The translations under genes and the position numbers were made by a program. Below, in pieces: positions 20,675 through 31,100 of a stretch of 64,000 bases of DNA. Within the stretch, counting starts at the first letter, position 1; each line of letters opens with the position of its first letter. Below the pieces are notes generated by a model that worked only from the letters and a program-made list of their open reading frames with translations, had not been told where the DNA came from and ran no database searches. Origin of the DNA: Leishmania donovani (lineage: Eukaryota; Euglenozoa; Kinetoplastea; Trypanosomatida; Trypanosomatidae). The stretch is from assembly GCF_000227135.1 (NCBI RefSeq), contig NC_018253.1, positions 704,762-768,761 on the forward strand, read 5' to 3'.

Positions 20675-21700
20675 ATGGCACTTGCACACATTCTTCGCTG
20701 CCAGCGCTTTTTTTGGCTCGGCCTTCGCGACCGTATGCGGGTGAGCAAGATGATAAGCGGCACCTTGCCCATCCCCGCCAGCGATGCGATGATGTCGGTG
20801 GTGCCGGTCAAGGCTATTCGGGCGGTCGCGGCGGCACCTCCGCAGACGCCGCGGCCGCCACTGCCATGGCTTGTGTTGCCGTGGCGTCGCCAGCTGCCAC
20901 CCGACCCTGCGTTCAGTCAGTTTGTCGCCCAGCCCATGGTCGTTCCTATGTACTGCGGCCTGCGCTTGATTGACGAGTTCGGCCACGTCAACAACGCCAA
21001 GTACCTTGAACTGTGCGAGTTGGCTCGGTGGCGTCAGCTGTCTTTCCTCGGCATCGGCACCATGATGGCCCGGCTTCGCGTGGCGTTCGTGGTCTCCGAC
21101 CTCTCCGTAACTTATCAGCGGGAAATCCGACCGTGGAGCAGGGTGTGGTTGTCGACGCGAATTCTTCTCCCGCCGTCCAGCACCGCCTTTGCTGGCCCGC
21201 TGTCTTCGCCATTGCCAGGGGCAGCGCCATCATCAGACAAGAGGCGCTTGTACATTGAGCATGAGATCTGGAGCAAGGATGGGCGTAAGCTGCACGCTGC
21301 AATAACTCTCGCGGCGGCCCTCATCGGCCCTGTGAAGTACGAGCAGGAGCTGGCTCGGCGCTACGACCCGACTGCTGCTGCCGCCGCAGCGGCGCCGCCT
21401 CACGCGTCTGCAGGCACCCGTGCCCGTCAGCGTACGACGTTGAACTGCGAGCACGTCCTGGCTGACGCCTTGGATCTTTCTTCCGTGGCGGAGCTGCGCA
21501 AGCTGTTCGAATCCGCTGAGCATATCTGCACCCCCGCTGTGGGCGACGGCGACGCCGCGGCCACGGCGAAATCGGATGAGATGCCTGACCAGGAAAGCGC
21601 AGCGCGGCAGGAGCGCATCACGGGTCTCGCCCGCATCTGGCGCACAACACGCAATCAACTGCGTCATACGTCGTTCATCTCGTCTCCGCCACCGCCGTAG
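20675..21700 (+). CDS. THEM6-like hot-dog (4HBT) thioesterase
   Basis: Predicted 341-residue protein of the hot-dog acyl-thioesterase superfamily. Residues about 90-290 hold the fold: the signature F102-G-H-V-N-N-A-K-Y110 leads into the central helix ELCELARWRQLSF, then FVVSDLSVTYQREIRPWSRV, LSTRIL, LYIEHEIWSKDGR and a final hydrophobic strand LAAALIG. This is the layout of THEM6/UPF0670-type proteins, which hydrolyse or bind acyl-CoA-like substrates. An insertion (about 170-195, Pro/Ser/Gly) interrupts the second sheet. The N-terminal 60 residues are basic and hydrophobic and could be a mitochondrial or membrane-targeting sequence. The C-terminal 80 residues have no recognisable domain. ATG 20675 is the first in frame; the internal Mets at residues 21, 26 and 39 are possible alternatives. 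The substrate is unknown. Confidence 0.75.
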   Translation: MALAHILRCQRFFWLGLRDRMRVSKMISGTLPIPASDAMMSVVPVKAIRAVAAAPPQTPRPPLPWLVLPWRRQLPPDPAFSQFVAQPMVVPMYCGLRLIDEFGHVNNAKYLELCELARWRQLSFLGIGTMMARLRVAFVVSDLSVTYQREIRPWSRVWLSTRILLPPSSTAFAGPLSSPLPGAAPSSDKRRLYIEHEIWSKDGRKLHAAITLAAALIGPVKYEQELARRYDPTAAAAAAAPPHASAGTRARQRTTLNCEHVLADALDLSSVAELRKLFESAEHICTPAVGDGDAAATAKSDEMPDQESAARQERITGLARIWRTTRNQLRHTSFISSPPPP

Positions 21701-22486
21701 TCTTCTAACACACTCAACTCCAAGACGGGCCCCAAACTGTGATGAGTGTGCCTTTGAATGGGGTACAGGCGAAGGCGTCACGCGAGGGAGGGGCCCCATG
21801 TGTGTGTGTGTACGCTCGGTCATCTGCCGTCTCTTTGCCCTTCCACCCTGCGTCGCCTCGAGCTCACAGACGAACACGGCCGCTGCGTTTGCTGTTTCTT
21901 TTCGCTTCCACACGCAATTGCTTGACAGAGCTGCAGACAAGAACAGAAACGGTGCTGAGGGCGAAGTGCCCCCCCCCCTCCCCTTCCCTTCCTTTCCTCT
22001 CCCCCGTAAGAAAAGGAAGAGAGCGGCAGAAGCGTCAGTCGCATCACAAGCGGGCCGCGAGGATGGGGTGACCGATGGCGGTGGATGCGAGGTCGACGAC
22101 GGATGTGTCTGTGATGTGTGGTGACTGCCCTACCTCCCACCCATTACGGTTTTTTTTTCCTTATTGGTGGGGTGGGGGCCTGAAAGGCATCAAGACGAGT
22201 GTGGAGGTGGGCAAAGGGAGAGGTGGACGACAATGACGCCAATAGGGGGACCGAAACGGGAAGCGCAGCTCCTGCGTCTCTCCCCGCTGCCGCTCCGACA
22301 TGCCACCTCACATCTTTCTCCCTTTTTTCCCTCTTTGCCTTCTCCATTCCTTTCAAGTGCGCAGCCGCGCGCCCTCCTTCGATGCAGCGGAGAAAGCCGC
22401 GGGGAGTGGGGCAACACCTCGCCGGCGGCGACCTCGGGTAAGGCAAGGCTCCGAAAGTCGAGCGTGACTCGATCTCGCGATCACGC

Positions 22487-23042
22487 ATGCCTCAGAGCCC
22501 CCTGTTGCCACGCCGCAAACTACTGAAGCCTTCGTGTGCCTCAGCGGCGCAAATGGCAGTGAGAAGAGAGTCACTGCATGGGCGGGATCATTTTCCCATA
22601 TTCCCACGCAGTCATTGGATACCTGGGTCGCTGCCTCCCCGAGGGCGGATAGCGGCTAAAGCTGAGCTCGACGAACTCGGCATCATCGAGGCACGCGCGC
22701 AAAAAGACGCGGGCCACATTTACAGCTGCTTCTGGCCCGACACTATCATCGCAAAGGGAGTCTAGTGCGCGACAGGGGCGGGGAACAGCAAGAGTGCAAG
22801 TTGCTTACGCTGAAGGAACTCTGTGCTGGCTGCTTTCATCAATCAAATCGGCGAATTCAAAGAGCGACCCGAGAGAGCTACCGGCGTTTATGGCTGGGCC
22901 TCCGGCACTGCGGATGTCTGCGAGCACGCTCTATGGGCACCTCACAGCTTTACTGGCCAACACCGCAGTAGAGACGACCGAAGGGGACGCAGTGCAGAAA
23001 GGGTGGCGGCAGGGCATGGTGAGCAGCGCGCGTGTGTGCTAG
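22487..23042 (+). pseudogene. Possible decayed coding patch of unknown origin
   Basis: Unlike the flanking simple sequence, this interval translates to protein-like strings. A frame ending at the stop at 22763 gives AELDELGIIEARAQKDAGH near its end. A second frame after 22823 (AAFINQIGEFKERPERATG) continues for about 50 residues. Phase changes and stops break it up. I recognise no family. It may be a retroposon fragment, a dead gene or a short real gene. Confidence 0.25.
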
Positions 23043-25017
23043 CAAACAAAAAAAAGAACGCAGATGGAATATGTCGTCCCACGCAAGGCGTGTGCTGGTG
23101 CGTGTGCGTCTCATCGGCTGCGCAATGCACCTCTTATTGAACCTCCCTCGAGAGGACGGCGCCGTCGCTCTGCGGTGCGCCAACACCCCTTTTTTTCTCC
23201 TCCACTTCGCCTTCACTTCCTTCTCCTCCATCCCTCCCTCGCCCTCTTTCCTTACACTCGCCCTACCGGCGTCCGACGCCTAACGAAACACGCATGCGCC
23301 AACACACGCTGTACGCCAACTTCACTATGCAGAAAAACGCGTACCACAGTTGTGTAGTTTTCCTCCACCGTTCTTCCCACCTCCCCCACGCCCCACACAC
23401 ACTCACGCCCCACCTCCAACTCAAAGAAAAAAGCAAGCTAAGAAAAGCAAGCAAACACACGATTGTGACCGAACACTCCCTTCCCCCTCCCTTTCTAAGC
23501 GTCCCGAGATCATTATCATCAGCCTCTCGTCCTTTTACGAGTGATTTGCCATAACCCTTCTTGTGGCCTTCTGCCACCCTTTGCATTGTCTGCTGCGTGA
23601 TCCATTCCTTGTCTATCTTTCCCTTTTTCGTTGTTTCGTGGTCAGGCACATTACCTCACCAACATTGTTCTATTTTTCACGGCGTGCGCGTGCGTGTGTG
23701 TGTGTGTAGCGTTCTCTCGTATCTGAGCTCCTCTTGTGTTCTCACTCATCTCTTTTCCTCTCCTCTTCTTGTTTCGGTTGTAACCCTCCTACTCCTCCTC
23801 CTTTCCCTGGACTGGAGATCTACACCGCCCGCGTATCGCGTACGCACATCTGCGTGGTGGCGAACAAGGGCACGCCAACGAAAATTAAAAAAAAAGCGAA
23901 AACGCCAGAGCGCAGACACTCGCTTTAGCACGTGCGTTCCGTGCTCCTCTCTCCACCGGCACACACGCGTACACACACACACACACGTACACATACACAT
24001 ACACATACACGCACAAAAGGAAAACAAAGAGACGTGTTGAGTGTGTACCATCTTGTTTGTTTTTGTTGGGGTGCGTGTGCCCCCACCCCCTTTCATTCCT
24101 CTCTCTATATCTCTCTTCCCTCTCCCCGCGCTCGCCCCCCCCCCCATCCTCTTCTTCCTTCCCTTTCTCTCTCTGCTTGTGGTGCTTGTCTGCTCGCCTT
24201 CGCCAATACAGTGTACACGGACGCTCTACTGCCTCTACTCGAGCACAGACACTCACACCCCTCCCTCACCACCCTCCCCTTCTCACCTCCGCGCCCACAC
24301 ACGTCTTTTAGTTCACATACCAGGCAGCATCAAGCACGCTTACCGAGAGTTAAGCCTTGCCTTCTGCTACGGCGTCGCTGAGAGCGAAGTGAACTTTCTT
24401 TCTCGCGAGTGTGCGCGCACGCTTGAGCTCAGAAGACAGGGAAAACAGGGAGCGAGGTGTACGCATCAAAAACGAGCAATACCAAAGGCAACGCTCTCCC
24501 CCTCCTCCCCGACTGAGACGCACACTCTCACTCAATTAAATTCCACGGGCTACTCAATAGAGAACAGCGCCAAGGCGAACCCGTACCCGTGCACAGCGTA
24601 GAAGTCCGTTTGCCGAGAGGTGATCATTTCACCTCCGTCTCTCTCTTTCAGTTTTACTTGATTTCATCTTTTTTTTTGTTTGCGCTGTAGGTTTGCATTT
24701 TTAGTGTTCAAGGTCCTCCTGGAGCTCGCCTTCGGTGTTGTCACCCTTCTCTTCCTCCCCTCCCACCTCCTCCTCCTGTTGCGCGCGTGTGAGTCTGTGC
24801 TATCATTTTTTGTTTCGCGCGTGCGTTTGATATCTCCTTATAGCATTTCCCACCTGTCGCCCTCCTGCTCCATCTTTTTTTTTTCGCGTGTGTGTGTGTT
24901 CCTTTCCCATACCTCATCTCCTCCTCCTCCTACCCCCTCCCCCTTACTCGTTCTGTTTGAAGAGATTGCTCGCGTGCCCTGCTACGGTTTGGCATCAGCG
25001 CACTTGGCTAGTGCGGT

Positions 25018-25056
25018 CTCTCGCCCTCCCTCCCTCTTCCCGGCTTTGGGGCACAG
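25018..25056 (+). promoter_or_regulatory. Polypyrimidine tract and probable spliced-leader acceptor
   Basis: A C/T-rich tract followed by GGGGCACAG with the AG at 25055-25056, giving an approximately 80-base 5' UTR for the giant repeat gene. Confidence 0.5.
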
Positions 25057-25137
25057 CGAATCTCCCCCCTTTCGTGTTTCTCTATTACGTGCCATTACAT
25101 TGCGTCGACCAGCCGCAACGCCTTTCCTCCCACAACA

Positions 25138-28100
25138 ATGACCGCAGTCAGTGTCAACGAAAATGAGCTGGTGCACCTCAGCGTGGGCGACTTTGTCGCC
25201 ATCCTCACCCATCACATGAAGGATGGCAAGCTGCACTGGATCTTGGGCTCCGTCGAGACGCCACCGTACCTGCGCGATGTCGAGATCCGCCTGTGGGCGA
25301 AGCAGCGGTTCGAGTACTACGACGAGGGCGACACCCCGGCAGACCCGGAGACCGCGGCGCTGATGGATCGCATTGCCCAAGTGAAGGACGAACTCCGTAA
25401 GAGCATTGACCAGGCCGAGGACCTCACAGAGCAGCTGCGCGACCGCCGCGCTGCCATTATTCAGAAGATCGCCGAGGCTGACAGGTACGTGGCGGAGTCG
25501 AAGGCCGTCCGCGACGCTGCGCGCGACGACGTCGAGAGCATCTCCGATCGCAACTGGCAGGAGCTGAAGTCGTACCGTATTCCACCCAAGATGGTGTCAG
25601 TAATAATTCGCGCCGTGATGTTGCTGCTCTCGGAGGACGAGGCCCGCACGTGGCCGCATATGCAGCGAGTGCTGCGCGACTTTTACTTCAAGCGCCGCAT
25701 TACAAGCTACGACCCCGTTACGCAGCTCTCCCCTGAGCGCCGTGACTACATTCTGCAGGAGTGCGTGAGCAAGAAGAGCTTTCGCTATGACCGCGCCATG
25801 CAGGGTAGCGTGGCGGTGGGCCCCATCTACTACTGGGTGCTGGCTCAGCTCGACAGCGGCGAGGCCCAGTCGCAGAAGGAAGACGTCGAGCAGGAGAAAA
25901 TTGCACGCCAGAAAGAGCTGCGCGGTGTGCTGAAGCAAATTAGCGAGCAACAGGAGCGGATATCGGAATACCAGGAGCTCATGGATGACCTGGACGATCA
26001 GCTGCGCCTGTGCAACCAGCGCAACAGCGACGGCAGCTCCGTCGCCTCGCACTCGCGCCGCCGCATCTCGATCAGCGACCGCTATGCGGAGAGCTTCGCA
26101 GCTCGAGAGGGGAAGGAGTACCTTCGTCCAGCCTTCTACGCATGGAAGCCGACGGACCGCGTCATCATTGTGCTTCGCAAGAATATCGTCTGCAACTTCG
26201 GCGCCGTCACCTCGCAGGAGCAGGAGGAGGGCTACAACATGAGCGAGCCGCAGATCCGCATGCTGGATGAAGCCCTCATACGCTCTCAGCAGGCCCTGGA
26301 GACGATTTGCGGCGACAACGAGGGCGAGGACGATGCCCTCGAGGAGGACATGCTCAAGCAGAACGACAACGAGACCGACCACACGGTGCGCAAAGATGAG
26401 GACATTCTGGAAGAGCGCCAGCGCAACGCTGCTGAGGGCAAGCCCACGCCGATTCCGACGCCGCAGGCGAGCGACACGAACAAGGTCGGCATAGGCGCCG
26501 CCGAGGCGACGTCGAAGCTTCAGCGCACGTTTGAGGGAAAGAACTGGCACCGCATTCTCGACCGCAAGCGTGAGGCCATCGAGGCTGCTTTCACAGAGGA
26601 CTCCTCAGAGTGCCTGAAAGTGCCGCCGTACTCGATCATGATCGAAAGCCTCATGGTCGGGAGCCTTATCGTCGACTTCTCGGCCCAGCACGACGGCCAG
26701 CGCTCCGACGCGGAGCTGCAGGAGCGTGTGAAGACTTTCGAGTTCCCGAAGGTCATGTCACTCTACGATGAGGAGGACGAGGAGGACGACGATGGCCCGG
26801 AGCATCAGATGAAGTTCGGCGGCGACCGCTGGGCCGACATGACCCCGGAGCACCATGACGAGATCGAGGCCGCTTTCCTGGCGGACACAAGCGCCGCGAC
26901 TGGTGCGCTGCAGGACGAGATTGCCGTCCAAGACATTCGCGCTGACGCGGACGAAGGCCTCACGGTGGACTACTCGCTGCTGGACAAGGACCGTGACCCC
27001 GAGGAAGTGCAGGAGCAAGTGGACGCTTACGCATACCCTGCTGTGTGGGCTCTGTACCAGCGGCTCGCTGGGCTGGACGCGGCGGCGCCGATCCACCAGG
27101 TGCGCTTCCGCGGCGAGCGATGGGCGGACATCATGCCCGGGGCTGAAGAGGCGATCAGGCAGGCGTTTGCTGAGGACACCGCCGACGCGCTCGGCATTGC
27201 GCCGCAGCAGGTAATCCCCGACGAGATCCGCTACGAGAAGGGACTGACGGTTCCCTACACCGTGCTCGACTGCTCGCTGGATGGCGACGAGGTCGATGCC
27301 AAGGCGGAGGACTATCATTACCCCAACACGTGGGCGCTGTACGACCGCCTTGTGGCGGAGGCCGTCGGCGCGGCCTACCAGAAGAGCTTCGAGGGCGAGC
27401 ACTGGGAGACGGTGCTGCACGCGGCGCGGCCAGAGGTGTCAGAAGCATTTTGCACAGACACGGCGAACGCCGTCAAGTCCGAGCCCGGCGACGTCGACCC
27501 TCGCTCGGTCGACACTGACCAGAACCGCCTGCTCGTCTCCTACAACGTTGGCGACTCGCAGCAGCGTGCCGATGAGGTGCGTGCGGACACCCAGGAGTAC
27601 CCCTACCCAGAAGTGTGGGCGTTGTACCAGCTCGTCATCGCGGAGGAGGCCGAAGGCACGCGGAAGCTGTCCCAGACGTTCGACGGAGAGGCGTGGGACG
27701 CGATCAACGCGGAGATGCCGGAGCAGGTGCGCGAGGCCTTCACGGAGGATGTGTCTGTCGCCACTCGCGTCAATCCGGCATGCGTGACGATACGCGACAT
27801 CAAGACGAGCAAGAAGGGCATGACCGTTGAGTATGGTATTGTTCGTGAAGAGGGTCAGTCCGCGTACGCGACGCGCAAGGCAGCGAAGAACTTCGACTAC
27901 CCGGTTACATGGAGCCTGTACGAGGCGAACAAGAAGAGCGCGCCGGGGCACGCCCTCAGCGGGTTTGGCGAGGGCGAGTCTGCCATCTTCGAGCGCCGCT
28001 TCGAGGGCGATGACTGGGACATCGTTGTCGAGGGCTGTCGTGAGGAGCTCAGTGACGCCTTCCGCGCGGATACGGCGCGTGTGCTGGGTGTGCCGAAGCA

Positions 28101-31100
28101 GAGCGTGCGCATCATCAGCATAGAGATAGGCAGCCCGAACGTCAAGTACCAGCTCGTAGACCCGCCGTGTGAGGACAGAGAGATCGAGCGGCGCATGGAG
28201 GAGGACGAGTTACCTGAGGTGATGGATCTGTACCGTCGCTGCACACGCGCTGAGGCCGAGGGTGCGACACCGGCGCTGCAGGACCTTGAGGCGATGCCGC
28301 CGAAGGTGTTCGACGGAGACGAGTGGGGCTTTGTAATGGCGAACCAGCGCGCGGAGCTGGAGAAGGCGTTCGTGAAGGACACGGCCGACGCCCTTGGTGT
28401 GAGCGATGACCAGGTGAGGGTGAAGGAGATGAAGGTGGGTCCGTACGCGCTGCGGGTGCAGTACAGCGTGCGCGACTGCCCATCCGACGAAGCGGCGGCG
28501 CAGGCGACCGTGGAGGACTACGCTTACCCATCCATGTGGGAGATCTACCCGGACGAGGAGGATCTGGGCAACTGCCAGAAGACGTTCGACGGCACAGGCT
28601 GGGAGGCAATCGTTGCCTCCCGCGAGGATGACGTGAGGGCGGCCTTCGCGAAGGACGTGGCTGAAGCCCTCAAAGCGGGCGAGCAGAGTGTTGTGGTCAA
28701 GTCCGTCCACGCCAACGCTGAGGGCCTCGAGGTGCGCTACAACGTGACGAGCGAGGCGTGCGATAGCGAGCAGATTATGGAGATGCAGCAGGAGTACGGC
28801 TACCCGAACACGTGGGCGCTCTATGAGGAAGACGAAGGCAACTGGGTGACAACGTCGCACCAGCTTGGCTTCGAGGGCGAGGACTGGGTGTACGTCGTGC
28901 AGGACAAGATGCCAGAGCTGCAAGAGGCGTTTGTCAGTTGCACCGCCGAACTATTTCATCTGCGTCCGGAGCACATTACGAATACCAAGTACACATTGGG
29001 CAGCCTCATCGTGGACTTTGAGCTCACACACCCGGCGAGGATGAGCGAGGAGGAGATCAGGAGGCAGCTCGTCACGTGCCCGTACGAGCCGGTCTGGGAA
29101 CTCTACGGTTACCACCCCTGGGTCCCGACGGAGGTCACGGAGACGACGCACAATATCTGCTTCGAGGGGCCGGGCTGGGCGACCGTGCTGGAGTCACAGC
29201 GCGAGGAGCTAGAGGAGTGCTTCAAGCAGGGCACGGCGGCGGCGCTCGAGGTCGAGCCGTCTGACGTGCGCATCGACTCGGCCGACTGCGCCGAGGAGTG
29301 CCTGTTCATCCGCACAACCGTCACCCACCACATCTTCCAGGACAACGAGCTCCTGCAGGAGCAGCTTACCCGCTACCCATACGAGGAGGTCTGGAAACTC
29401 TACGCCGAGGACCCGAACCAGAGCTGGACTCTCACCTCGCACCAGGTCGGGTTTGACGGCGATGACTGGATGTACATTGTGTCTGCCAAGAAAGAGGCGC
29501 TGGAAAAGGCCTTCCGCACGTGCACTGGTGAATCCCTAGACCTGACGGACGAGCACATTACGAACATCGTCTTTGAGGCCAACGAGGCGGCGCTGCTGAC
29601 CACCTTCGAGGTGAAGCACCCGAAGGAGCAGTCGGAGAAGGAGGTGAACCGGCGACTCGCCGAGTGCGACTATATGCGGGTGTGGGAGCTGTACATTGAT
29701 CACCCGTACAACCCGGAGGAGAACGAGGTGACATCGCATGAGATCGGCTTCGAGGGCGATGAGTGGAACAAGGTAATTGCGACACAGCTGAAGCAGCTCG
29801 AGGAGGCCATCATGCTCGACACGTCCGAGGCTCTCGAGGTGACGCCGAACGACATCACGTCGATCACGACTAGCTTCGAGAACGGAAACCTACTAATCGT
29901 GCGCCTCAACATCCAGCACCCGGTGCTACAGGACGAGGAGCTGATCAAAGAGCAGCTGAGCCGCTACCCGTACGAGCGTGTGTGGGCACTTTACGAGGAT
30001 GCGCCTATCACTCCTCTTAGCGAGGAAGACGCGGTCAGATTTAACGGTACCGGCGAGGGCGAGTCTGCCATCTTCGAGCGCCGCTTCGAGGGCGATGACT
30101 GGGACATCGTTGTCGAAGGCTGCCCTGAGGAGCTCAGTGACGCCTTCCGCGCGGAGGCGGCGCGTGTGCTGGGTGTGCCGAAGCAGAGCGTGCGCATCAT
30201 CAGCACAGAGATAGGCAGCCTGATCGTCAAGTACCAGATCGTAGACCCGCCGTGTGAGGACAGAGAGATCGAGCGGCGCATGGAGGAGGACGAGTTACCT
30301 GAGGTGTTGAATCTGTACCGTCGTCGCATACGCGCTGAGGACGAGGGTGCGACCACGACGAGCCGCGTAAAGCCCGAGGGGAAGAAGATAACGACCCTGG
30401 AGGACTGCGGGTTTGAGGGTGAGGACTGGGACTACGTGTGGTCGATCAAGCAGGAGGCGATGCGCACGGCCTTTGCAAAGGGTGTCGCGGACGCGCTGGG
30501 AATCAAGCCGACGGACATCCAGAACATCAACATGGAGAAGTCGGCGGACGGCATCGTGCTCGGTGCGAACGTGACGCACCCGCTGACGCAAGACTACCAG
30601 ATGATCCGGCAGACGCTGAAGAACCACCCGTTCGAGGAGTTGTGGGCGCTATACGAGACGCGGCCATACAACCCAGCTGAGTCCGTGACCACGGAGCACC
30701 TCATCTACTTCGAGGGCGAGGAATGGGACGCTGTGATGGCGGGCAAACGCGAGGAGGTGGTGGAGGCGATCCGTAAGGATACAGCGAGTGCGCTGGAGCT
30801 GCCGGCGGACGACGTAGTGAGCGTGTGTACGAAGGTGGAGCCGACTGGACTGGCCGCTACGGTCGTCGTGAGTCACTCGCCGCTGCAGGACGATGAACTG
30901 ATTTACGAGGAGCTGACCAAGTACGACTACGAGCGCGTGTGGGCGCTGTACTGCCCTGAGAGTGGGCCACTGCATGGCACGAAGCACTTCGACGGCTTGA
31001 ACTGGGCGGACGTAATCGGGAGCGACAAGGATGGTGTGATGCAGGCGTTTCGCGACGATACGGCCGCTGCCGTTAGCATGCGTCCGGACGATGTGGATGT

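Larger units (their letters stand above)
21701..25137. other. Long intergenic region, partly with open-frame patches
   Basis: No confident gene in 3.4 kb. A patch at about 22487-23042 has more complex sequence than its surroundings and short open frames in all three phases (see separate entry). The rest is C/T-rich with (CA)n-rich sequence near 23960-24015 and T/C tracts up to 25050. Much of it is probably the long 3' UTR of the thioesterase gene and the 5' UTR of the giant repeat gene. Confidence 0.6.
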
